Source: Actinobaculum sp. 313
Lineage (GTDB): Bacteria; Actinomycetota; Actinomycetes; Actinomycetales; Actinomycetaceae
DNA: 64,000 nucleotides
Assembly (NCBI RefSeq): GCF_003073475.1
Contig: NZ_CP029033.1
Location: 248,001 to 312,000, forward strand
Direction: 5' to 3'
The notes beneath the pieces were generated by a model, which made no database searches, had not been told where the DNA came from, and worked only from the letters and a program-made list of their open reading frames with translations. A program made the translations under genes and the position numbers. The number at the start of each line of letters is the position of its first letter. Position 1 is the first letter of the stretch. Shown piece after piece: positions 8,635 through 15,805 of this stretch.

Positions 8635-9738
8635 ATGAACGCCACGTCTGTCCCGACGCCCGCGAGGGCGAAGCCGGTGGTGTTGGAAGAGGCTACTGCG
8701 CCCGCCACCACCGGCCTCGTCGACCGTTTTGGCCGGGTGGCTCGCGACCTGCGCGTTTCGCTCACTGACAAGTGCAACCTACGCTGCCAGTACTGCATGC
8801 CCGCCGAGGGGATCACGCCGCTGCCCACTGCCCGCCTGCTCAGCGACGCGGAAATCATCCGCCTGGTCCGCCTCGCCGTCGAACAACTCGGAATCCGTGA
8901 GGTCCGCTTCACGGGCGGGGAACCGCTCCTGCGCAAAGGGCTGGAGAACATCGTTGCTGCAACCGCCGCCCTACGTACAGACCTCGGCACCGCGCCCGAT
9001 ATCTCACTGACCACCAACGGTCTTGGCCTTACCCATCGCGCTGCCGCGCTGAAAGAGGCCGGTCTTGCGCGCGTGAACATCTCGATGGACGCTGCCTCCG
9101 CCGAGACATACGCCAAGCTCACGCGTCGTAATCGGTACGACGACGCCGTCGCCGGTGCAGCTGCTGCCACAGCCGCCGGGCTGCACCCGGTCAAACTCAA
9201 TGCCGTTCTACTACCCGGCGTCAACGCGTACGAGGCTCCCGCGCTCTTGGCTCAGGCCCTGCGCGGAGGCTACCGGCTCCGCTTTATTGAATTCATGCCG
9301 CTTGGCCCCCGGAATTCGTGGAAACGGGAGGAACTCCTTACGGCCGATGACATTCTTGCTGTCTTGAGTGAGCACTTCACCCTCACGCCACGCCCGGCTG
9401 CCGAACGCGGTGCCGCCCCCGCGCAGGAATGGGAGGTGGTCGCTGGGTTTTTCGACGGGCAGGCGCATCCGGCAGGTCGGGTCGGCATTATTGCCTCCGT
9501 GACCAGGCCGTTTTGCGGCGACTGCGACCGTACCCGTCTCACCGCCGACGGGCAGATACGCACCTGCCTTTTCGCGGCGGGGGAGACAGACCTACGCGGG
9601 CCGCTGCGTGCTGGCGCTTCCGACGCCGAATTGGCCGAGATCTGGCGGCACGCCATGTGGGGTAAACAAGCCGGTCACGGCATGGATGACCCCGCCTTCT
9701 TGCAGCCGACCCGGCCCATGAGCGCTATTGGCGGCTAG
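8635..9738 (+). CDS. moaA: MoaA, GTP 3',8-cyclase (first step of molybdenum cofactor synthesis)
   Basis: This radical-SAM enzyme converts GTP to 3',8-cyclo-GTP in the cytoplasm; MoaC then makes cPMP. The protein is 367 residues. It shows the N-terminal radical-SAM cluster motif CNLRCQYC, the SAM-binding RFTGGEPLLRKG, and the C-terminal second [4Fe-4S] site with CGDCDRTRLTADGQIRTC. It ends in the conserved Gly-Gly (SAIGG) that reaches the active site. About 25 residues precede the core. The ATG at 8635 follows GAGAG. It is the first gene of the Moco cluster, 9 bp before moaD. Confidence 0.97.
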   Translation: MNATSVPTPARAKPVVLEEATAPATTGLVDRFGRVARDLRVSLTDKCNLRCQYCMPAEGITPLPTARLLSDAEIIRLVRLAVEQLGIREVRFTGGEPLLRKGLENIVAATAALRTDLGTAPDISLTTNGLGLTHRAAALKEAGLARVNISMDAASAETYAKLTRRNRYDDAVAGAAAATAAGLHPVKLNAVLLPGVNAYEAPALLAQALRGGYRLRFIEFMPLGPRNSWKREELLTADDILAVLSEHFTLTPRPAAERGAAPAQEWEVVAGFFDGQAHPAGRVGIIASVTRPFCGDCDRTRLTADGQIRTCLFAAGETDLRGPLRAGASDAELAEIWRHAMWGKQAGHGMDDPAFLQPTRPMSAIGG

Positions 9739-9747
9739 GCTAATGGC

Positions 9748-9996
9748 ATGACGATTCGGATGCGTTACTTCGCCGCCGCAGCTGATGCGGCGGGAACGCG
9801 TGAGGAAACCGTGGAGCTCGCCGAGGGCACCGTCACAGATCTTCGCACCCAGTTGCTTGCCCGCCATTCCCCTGAATTCGGCGCGACTCTGCAGATTTGT
9901 GCGCTGCTGGTAAATGGCACGCGTGCCGCTGATGACACCCCGCTGCCCTCGGGCGATGTGATGGTCGACGTGCTTCCTCCATTCGCGGGCGGATAG
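9748..9996 (+). CDS. moaD: MoaD, small subunit (sulfur carrier) of molybdopterin synthase
   Basis: This 82-residue ubiquitin-fold protein carries sulfur as a C-terminal thiocarboxylate, which MoaE uses to make molybdopterin. The visible signs are the size, the start MTIRMRYFAAAADAAGT, the LLVNG strand typical of MoaD, and the C-terminus VLPPFAGG ending in Gly-Gly. Activation would be by the MoeZ protein encoded at 11.4 kb, and its partner MoaE is fused to MogA on the opposite strand just downstream. It follows moaA by 9 bp, so they are almost certainly cotranscribed. Confidence 0.95.
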   Translation: MTIRMRYFAAAADAAGTREETVELAEGTVTDLRTQLLARHSPEFGATLQICALLVNGTRAADDTPLPSGDVMVDVLPPFAGG

Positions 9997-10127
9997 GGCG
10001 GGCGCACTCTGCGCCTGCTAGGTGCCTGCCAGCACGCTGTACTTTCTCCGATTGGCAGAGGAAGTGCTCGGAATCTACCGGCTCTCAAGGCCTGCAAGCC
10101 CTCTCCCGTTCACGGGCGGATAGGGCG
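9982..10127 (+). repeat. 19-nt direct repeat of the moaD 3' end in the gap after moaD
   Basis: The last codons and stop of moaD (9982-10000) recur 127 bp later at 10109-10127 with 18 of 19 bases identical. The second copy also sits in a short open frame (GTG at 10022, TAG at 10124-10126 in the same phase) that ends LPFTGG, like the MoaD tail. The frame has 34 codons and no recognisable ribosome binding site, so I do not call it a gene. The gap is otherwise empty. Confidence 0.55.
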
Positions 10128-10128
10128 A

Positions 10129-11172
10129 CTACGCGCTGCCTGTCCACGCATGTGTTCCGTCCGCGAATTCCTGCTTCTTCCACACCGGCAGCTGCAGCTT
10201 CACCGCTTCAATCAGCTGTTCCAAAGCCTGAAAGGCCTCGCGGCGATGCGAGGCTGACACCGCCGCGCCCAGAGCGGCATCTCCCACTTCTAGCGGTCCG
10301 ACACGGTGCCGGACCGCGATTCTGCACGCACCGCTTTTCTCCGCAACCTCTTCTGCCACGCAGCGGATCACGGCATTCGCATCCGGATGCGCCTCATAGT
10401 GGATAGATACCACCGCTCGTGCCTCGTCATGGTTGCGTACCCGCCCGCAAAACGTTGCAACCGCACCCGCGGTGGGATAGGCGACGTCGTCGTCGAGCAT
10501 GCGCATATCAATCGGCACATCGACGACTTCGGCGCGCACCACGGTGGTGTCCCCATGCTCTGGCATGCCGCGGTGCTGCGCCTTCCACGTCGCCTTGGCA
10601 TGAGCGTCCTGCCGCAGTTCGTGTTCCGCCCGATCACGGCGCTGATGGGCCGCCAGGGTAGCGGTCTCCTCTCGCGGCGGATGTGGGGCGGTGGCCTCAA
10701 CGTCCGTCAGTCCGGCCGTGATATGTGCGAGAAGCGGACCGACAACGGCGACGGCGTCGCGCACCCCGCCGGTCGAGCCGGGAGCGTTCACGACGAAGGC
10801 CCGCCGACCGGCGTGCTCCATAATTCCGGCAACTCCACGTGAGAGTGCGGCCGTTGGAACGCGTGGGTTCGCGCGCAATAGCGACTCGATGCCACCGAGC
10901 CGAGCTGCTAGCAGGGCAGTGGTTGCCTCCGGCGTGAGATCGCGGGTAGTGATCCCTGTGCCTCCGGTGGTCAGTACCACGTCTGCTCCACCGGCGACGG
11001 CGGCGCGGAGGGCCTCCTGAACGGAGGCAATGCCGTCTGGCACAACAACCGGCGCGTTCACCTCGCCATACGGGCGCATGAGTTCGGCAGCCAACGGCCC
11101 GGAAACGTCTGTGCGCTCGCCGCGGGCGCAGCGGTCGGACACTGTGATGACGCTAATGCGTGGATGCGACAT
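10129..11172 (-). CDS. MogA/MoaB-MoaE fusion: molybdopterin adenylyltransferase plus MPT synthase large subunit
   Basis: The protein is 347 residues from ATG 11172 (MSHPRISVITVSDRCARGE). Residues 1-150 are a MogA/MoaB domain with TTGGTGITTRDLTPEAT, the molybdopterin-binding motif. Residues 205-347 are MoaE, with VATFCGRVRNHDEARAVVSI, YEAHPDANA, a middle segment with VRHRVGPLEVGDAALGAAV, and VPVWKKQEF-like LPVWKKQEFADGTHAW holding the catalytic lysines. A hydrophilic linker of about 50 residues joins them. MoaE makes molybdopterin with MoaD, and MogA adenylylates it, so consecutive enzymes are fused. It is convergent with moaAD. Longer in-frame upstream sequence is low-complexity and was rejected as coding. 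Confidence 0.94.
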   Translation of the reverse strand: MSHPRISVITVSDRCARGERTDVSGPLAAELMRPYGEVNAPVVVPDGIASVQEALRAAVAGGADVVLTTGGTGITTRDLTPEATTALLAARLGGIESLLRANPRVPTAALSRGVAGIMEHAGRRAFVVNAPGSTGGVRDAVAVVGPLLAHITAGLTDVEATAPHPPREETATLAAHQRRDRAEHELRQDAHAKATWKAQHRGMPEHGDTTVVRAEVVDVPIDMRMLDDDVAYPTAGAVATFCGRVRNHDEARAVVSIHYEAHPDANAVIRCVAEEVAEKSGACRIAVRHRVGPLEVGDAALGAAVSASHRREAFQALEQLIEAVKLQLPVWKKQEFADGTHAWTGSA

Positions 11173-11253
11173 ATTCACGATTCTAGGGGTGTTTATTGCG
11201 GCATGATAGAAGGTGCACGTGTGGGGCGATGCTCGGCGCTTCGTGTGAGAAGC

Positions 11254-11358
11254 GGGGAAGCCCGTGCGGGCCTCGGGAACCCTTGCAGGACGTGGGGAAA
11301 CCCGTGCAGCTCTCCGGGGAACCTGTTCAGGTCTCAGGCAAGCCCGTGCGGGACTTGA
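11254..11358 (+). repeat. Five degenerate tandem repeats of 20-21 nt between mogA-moaE and moeZ
   Basis: Five head-to-tail units can be read here, each like GGGAAACCCGTGCAGGNCTC: starts near 11255, 11275, 11295, 11316 and 11337. Units differ from each other at 4-7 positions. The block fills most of the divergent intergenic region, and a ribosome binding site for moeZ follows at about 11392. Its role is unknown. Confidence 0.6.
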
Positions 11359-11404
11359 AGGACTCCGGCAGTCCATTCGCCGCATCTGAAAAGGAGAGAT
11401 AGAG

Positions 11405-12652
11405 GTGGAGGCACTCGCGAAACCTGTGGCAGAGCTCTCCGCGGCGCAACGCGGCCGTTATGCGCGGCAGATCCTCTTGGAGGGATTCGGGTCGCTTGCC
11501 CAGCGGCGCCTGCTCGGTGCGCGCGTGCTGGTTGTGGGGGCCGGTGGCCTTGGTTCTCCCGTTTTGCTGTACTTGGCCGGCGCTGGAGTGGGGACCATTG
11601 GCATTATCGACGACGACGCCGTCGACTCGTCGAATCTGCACCGGCAGGTGATCCACACGCTTAACGCGGTTGGCCTGCCGAAGGTGACAAGCGCGGCGGC
11701 CCACCTGCGCGCTCTGAATCCAGATGTGCAGGTGATCGAATATCCGCAGCGCTTGAGCGAATCCAATGCTCGGGAGGTAATCGCCGAGTATGACCTGGTG
11801 ATCGACGGTACGGACAACTTCCTGACGCGCTATGTGATTGATGCGGCCTGCTCGGACCTCTCCATCCCGGAGGTGTGGGGCTCTATTCTGCGCTACGCCG
11901 GGCAGGTCTCAGTGTTTTGGACGGGAGAGCGGGCATATTCCCACGGGGTCCCCGCACCGGGAGTGTGCCTGCGTGACCTCTTCCCGGCCCCGCCGCCTCC
12001 TGGTGCTGTACCCGGTTGTGGCGAGGCGGGCGTGCTCGGTTCGCTGTGCGGGCAAGTGGGTGCCATTATGGCAAGCGAAGCCATCAAAATGCTGACAGGC
12101 ACAGGAGAGCCGCTGCTCGGGAAGGTGCTTGTCGTCGACTCTCTGAAAGGTAGGACGGACATGGTAGACGTACATGGTGCGGAAGACAGGCCGGAGCCGC
12201 TGCGCGGCGAGGTGTTGAGCGCCGCCTGTGCTTCGCCGATGCCGGGCGGCGCTGCGACGCCGCGTCAGGCCGGGGTTCCTGGTGGTGCTGCGGCGCAGGG
12301 GGCCAATTCTGCGACGTCGTCGGACGTCACGGTAGAGCAACTCGCCGAACTGCTGGCTGCCCGGGAGTCCGGCCAGGAAGACTTCACGCTGGTGGACGTG
12401 CGGGAGGAAAACGAGCGTGCCATCAATGCCATTCCCGGTTCGGTGCATCTGCCACTGGGCAGGATCCTCGCCGATCCGCAGGCGGCACGAGGCGAGCTTG
12501 GTGGCGGTCTACTGTACCTGTACTGCCTTGCTGGCGGGCGTTCGCAAAAGGCGACCGATGCACTCAAGGCGGCAGGCGCCGATGCCGTGAACGTTGAAGG
12601 TGGGATCCGTGCGTGGTGGGCGCGCATTGATCCGGACATGCCGCAGTACTGA
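11405..12652 (+). CDS. moeZ: MoeZ-type adenylyltransferase/sulfurtransferase (MoeB-like E1 domain plus rhodanese)
   Basis: The protein has 415 residues and a GTG start preceded by AGGAGAG. Residues 15-260 form an E1-like (ThiF/MoeB) domain: nucleotide-binding VLVVGAGGLGSPVLLYLAGA, DDDAVDSSNLHRQ, and DGTDNFLTRY. Residues 305-415 are a rhodanese domain with LVDVREENER and the active-site loop YCLAGGRS (catalytic Cys). This architecture adenylates the MoaD C-terminus and then transfers sulfur to it. The two domains are joined by an Ala/Gly/Pro-rich linker. It stands between mogA-moaE and moeA in the Moco cluster. Confidence 0.94.
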   Translation: MEALAKPVAELSAAQRGRYARQILLEGFGSLAQRRLLGARVLVVGAGGLGSPVLLYLAGAGVGTIGIIDDDAVDSSNLHRQVIHTLNAVGLPKVTSAAAHLRALNPDVQVIEYPQRLSESNAREVIAEYDLVIDGTDNFLTRYVIDAACSDLSIPEVWGSILRYAGQVSVFWTGERAYSHGVPAPGVCLRDLFPAPPPPGAVPGCGEAGVLGSLCGQVGAIMASEAIKMLTGTGEPLLGKVLVVDSLKGRTDMVDVHGAEDRPEPLRGEVLSAACASPMPGGAATPRQAGVPGGAAAQGANSATSSDVTVEQLAELLAARESGQEDFTLVDVREENERAINAIPGSVHLPLGRILADPQAARGELGGGLLYLYCLAGGRSQKATDALKAAGADAVNVEGGIRAWWARIDPDMPQY

Positions 12653-12725
12653 AGCTGGCGAGGTGTGCTCGCAGGGGCTCTTTCGTGCCCAGGGAGAACG
12701 CGTCTGGACAATTGCGGAACGCTCG

Positions 12726-12775
12726 GAGACGGCAGCGAAGCGAGGAATCCGAGACGGTAGCGAAGCGAGGAAATC
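12726..12775 (+). repeat. Two tandem 25-nt repeats that supply the moeA ribosome binding site
   Basis: Two adjacent 25-nt copies, 12726-12750 and 12751-12775, share 22 of 25 bases (core GAGACGG, then AGCGAAGCGAGGAA). The second copy ends exactly at the GTG start of moeA, so its GCGAGGAA serves as the Shine-Dalgarno sequence. The first copy contains the same GCGAGGAA without a start codon at the right spacing. Confidence 0.7.
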
Positions 12776-14302
12776 GTGAAAGAAGTTGCGCAACACTTTG
12801 CGGACGTGTTGAGTCTGGGCCGTCCACTCGCGGTGACGGAAGTGCCGCTGGCACAGGCGCGAGGTTTGACCCTTGGAGCAGATGTGCCTGCTCGCCTGCC
12901 CATCCCGCCCTTCACCAATTCAGCGATGGATGGTTTCGCGATCCGCGCCGCCGATGTACATCCCGGCATTTCCCTGCCCGTGGTCGGCGACATCCCCGCC
13001 GGGGCTACGACCCCGCCGCGGCTACGCCCCGGTACCGCGCTGCGCATAATGACCGGCGCTCCGCTGCCACCCGGTGCCGATGCGGTTTTACAAGTTGAAC
13101 TCACCGAGAATCCATCCCGGAACATGCGGGCCGATCCGCCGCCGCAGATCGTCCCCACAGCCGTCATCACCGCAGGCATGCATATTCGCCGTGCTGGGGA
13201 AGATGTTGTGGCTGGTGCCACCGCGTTTCACGCGGGGACCGTGCTGACCCCGGCGCACCTTTCTGCCCTGGCAGCACTGGGCTACGCGAGCGCGCCCGTC
13301 CACACCCGGCCACGCGTGGGTGTGCTGACCACCGGCGATGAGTTGCGCGCTCCGGGCGCGGACCTGCTACCCGGCCAAATCCCGGACTCCAACTCGCTGC
13401 TGGTGGCACAACTGGTCGAGGAACACGACGCCGTCGCCCGGGTTCATCACTGGGCGGGAGATGAGCCGACTGCCTTCAGCGCGGACTTGGATGAGCTGGC
13501 GATGGACGTGGACTTGATCCTCACCACCGGCGGTGTCAGTGCCGGAGCCTTCGACGTCGTGAAAGCCGCACTTGCGCACCGAGGTGTGCTCTTTGAGAAA
13601 GTCGGCATGCAGCCGGGAAAACCACAAGGATGGGGAGTGTTGCAGGCCGGCGGAGCCACGGCGATGCAGCGGCGATCCGTTCCCATACTGTGCCTGCCCG
13701 GAAATCCGGTGAGCGTATTCGTTTCCATGCAGCTCTTCGCACTACCGCTGCTCGATAAGCTGTTGGGCCGCGCAGTCACCCCCTACGAGGAGATGTTCCA
13801 ACCGGCGAGAGCCGCTGCGGGATGGGAGCGAAAGCCGGGCCGTGTCCAGTTCCTGCCCTGTGTACGGGTAGCCACAAAGGTGGGGTTCCCGGAGGGAAAC
13901 GGTGCGGATTATCAAGCGGGAAACTACACGGAAAACCAAGCGGGAAGCGCCGCAAAGGATGGAACGGAAGATGAGGCGAAGCAGGCCGCGAAGGGCGGTA
14001 TGAGAGACAGCACGGAAACCCCGGCAAACGGCCCGGTAGAAGGAACCGGCGGCTCGAAAGAAATACCCGGCCTTCCCCGCACCGCTCCCGCAGAAGAACA
14101 ATCCGTCACCGAAGATCCGGCGGTTGCCGTGCAAATCGCGCATATGCCCCGCATCGCCCCCGCCACATCCGGCGGATCCGGATCACATTTGATAGGAAGT
14201 CTGCCACTGGCAACAGGTTTGGCCCGTGTGGCAGCTGATCGAGCATGCGTCGCGGCGGGTGACGACGTCGACGTTCTCTGGTTGAAAGCACAGCGGCGGT
14301 GA
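12776..14302 (+). CDS. moeA: MoeA, molybdopterin molybdenumtransferase, with an insert in the C-terminal domain
   Basis: MoeA hydrolyses MPT-AMP and inserts molybdate. The protein is 508 residues; family members are about 400-420. Visible motifs are PPFTNSAMDGFAIRAADV, RIMTGAPLPPGADAVLQVE, GVLTTGDEL, QIPDSNSLLVAQLVEE, LTTGGVSAGAFDVVK and LCLPGNPVSVFVSMQL. The extra length is a hydrophilic insert of about 85 residues (near 365-450) rich in Gly, Ala, Glu, Asn and Thr, placed in domain IV just before the conserved SGGSGSHLIGSL. The GTG start lies directly after the 25-nt tandem repeat. The insert stays in frame and is likely a disordered loop. Confidence 0.93.
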   Translation: MKEVAQHFADVLSLGRPLAVTEVPLAQARGLTLGADVPARLPIPPFTNSAMDGFAIRAADVHPGISLPVVGDIPAGATTPPRLRPGTALRIMTGAPLPPGADAVLQVELTENPSRNMRADPPPQIVPTAVITAGMHIRRAGEDVVAGATAFHAGTVLTPAHLSALAALGYASAPVHTRPRVGVLTTGDELRAPGADLLPGQIPDSNSLLVAQLVEEHDAVARVHHWAGDEPTAFSADLDELAMDVDLILTTGGVSAGAFDVVKAALAHRGVLFEKVGMQPGKPQGWGVLQAGGATAMQRRSVPILCLPGNPVSVFVSMQLFALPLLDKLLGRAVTPYEEMFQPARAAAGWERKPGRVQFLPCVRVATKVGFPEGNGADYQAGNYTENQAGSAAKDGTEDEAKQAAKGGMRDSTETPANGPVEGTGGSKEIPGLPRTAPAEEQSVTEDPAVAVQIAHMPRIAPATSGGSGSHLIGSLPLATGLARVAADRACVAAGDDVDVLWLKAQRR

Positions 14303-14379
14303 CGGAAGGCGAGTCAATGGCAGGCCGAACGACGCTCCGCTACCCTAGCCGGAGGCGTCGGCTTGATGGAAGGCAATAA

Positions 14380-15750
14380 ATGGCAGATGAAGCGACACCG
14401 CGGGGTGGCGGTGCACAGCCCGACAGTGCGCCTCAGGATGAGGGCGGGATGATGGGCGGTGGTGCGCCGCTCGCCCATAGTAAGCCCCTTCCTCCGGATG
14501 AAGGCGGCGCGCTCGGAAAGGCACCCACTGCAGGCGGCGCTCCCGACAATGAACTCGCACCGCGCTTCGCCCACCTCACTGAGGCGGGCGAAGCACATAT
14601 GGTGGATGTGACGGCGAAGAACATCACGGTACGCGAAGCGACGGCGGTGGCATCCGTGCGTTGCTCAGAACATGTGATGCGGGCACTGCGCGAGGGAACA
14701 GTGCCGAAAGGCGACGTGCTCGCCGTCGCCCGAATCGCCGGTATCCAGGCGGCGAAACGAGTACCGGAATTGCTGCCCCTGGCGCACTCCATTGAGATTC
14801 ACGGCGCCGAGGTCGAGTTGCAGCTGCAGCGTGATCGCGTGGACGTTACGGCGACGGTCCGTACGGCAGGGCGAACCGGGGTGGAGATGGAGGCGCTGAC
14901 CGCCGCGAATGTAGCGGCACTAGCCGTGATTGACATGGTGAAAGGCGTGGATCGCTCGGCCGAAATCATCGATTGCAAGATCATCTACAAGTCGGGTGGG
15001 CGCTCCGGAACGTGGTACCGCCCGGGATATGAGCCGCAAAGCGGCGTCGGGGAATTGGAGCTGGTGGGCGTGATCGTGTTGGCGGGCGGAACCGGAATGC
15101 GCCTGGGTGGCGTGTCCAAGCCCGATGTCGTCGTCGGTGGGCAACGCCTCCTCGATCTTGCACTGGCCGAAGTGGGACGTGCCTGCATCGCGGTAGCCCA
15201 GGGCGGCGCGCAACACGATTCGGCTGTTGTGCCAGTGCCGAAGATCGTGGTTGTGGCTCCCGACGGCGTGGCGCTGCCGCCGGATGTGCATCGTACCTTG
15301 GAAGATCCGCCGCTGGGCGGTCCCGTTGCGGGATTGGCAGCAGGGTTGGCGGAGCTGAAAGAACATGTGGGAGTGCACCGCCGCGCCGTCGTCGCCCTGC
15401 TGACCTGCGATGCACCACTTGCGCCCCGCCTGTATCCGGAACTGCTCCGCCAACTCTCCGCACATCCGCGCGCGGCCGGAGCGGTTCCGGTATCTGGCGA
15501 GGTCGTCAACCGGGCGGCCTCAGACATGCGCGAGCGGCCGGACGGTAGGACCTTCCGGCAGTATCTCAACGGTGTCTACGGTGCCGAGGAACTGGCTGAT
15601 ACTCTGCGGGGCGACACCCGGAACAGCTCCGCACGTGCCTTGTTTGCCGACCTTCCCGTCATCGAGGTCCCCGATACCGACAATGTATCTATGGACGTTG
15701 ATACCTGGGATGATGCCGCCGACTTGGAGCACCGCTTGGCTGAAGGGTGA
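14380..15750 (+). CDS. MoaC-MobA fusion: cPMP synthase plus molybdenum cofactor guanylyltransferase-like domain
   Basis: The protein is 456 residues. Residues 1-62 are low-complexity (Gly/Pro/Ala). Residues 63-215 are MoaC, with MVDVTAKNITVREATA, MEALTAANVAALAVIDMVKG and the active-site lysine in IIYKSGGRSG. Residues 225-456 are a MobA-like nucleotidyltransferase with VIVLAGGTGMRLGGVSKPDV, LLTCDAPLAPRL, and MDVDTWDD near the end. MoaC acts directly after MoaA; MobA acts at the end of the pathway by adding GMP, so the fusion joins non-consecutive steps. MobA implies that a bis-MGD enzyme is used, though none is encoded in this window. It follows moeA by 77 bp on the same strand. Confidence 0.92.
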   Translation: MADEATPRGGGAQPDSAPQDEGGMMGGGAPLAHSKPLPPDEGGALGKAPTAGGAPDNELAPRFAHLTEAGEAHMVDVTAKNITVREATAVASVRCSEHVMRALREGTVPKGDVLAVARIAGIQAAKRVPELLPLAHSIEIHGAEVELQLQRDRVDVTATVRTAGRTGVEMEALTAANVAALAVIDMVKGVDRSAEIIDCKIIYKSGGRSGTWYRPGYEPQSGVGELELVGVIVLAGGTGMRLGGVSKPDVVVGGQRLLDLALAEVGRACIAVAQGGAQHDSAVVPVPKIVVVAPDGVALPPDVHRTLEDPPLGGPVAGLAAGLAELKEHVGVHRRAVVALLTCDAPLAPRLYPELLRQLSAHPRAAGAVPVSGEVVNRAASDMRERPDGRTFRQYLNGVYGAEELADTLRGDTRNSSARALFADLPVIEVPDTDNVSMDVDTWDDAADLEHRLAEG

Positions 15751-15805
15751 TCTATGGCCGGAGGTCGAGACCGAGTTTATACACGCCGGAATACGGAGGC
15801 GGTGA

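Noticed and set aside
10022-10126. 34-codon gene ending LPFTGG
   Set aside because: No ribosome binding site and no MoaD-like sequence apart from the final residues; listed only as a repeat.
12265-13221. 318-codon open frame on the minus strand over moeZ-moeA
   Set aside because: It is a shadow of two well-supported genes, its composition is Arg/Ser/Pro-rich, and it has no ribosome binding site or family motif.
13866-14145. The MoeA insert as a product of compensating frameshifts
   Set aside because: Alternative frames of this segment give no MoeA-like sequence and both flanks are already in the correct frame.
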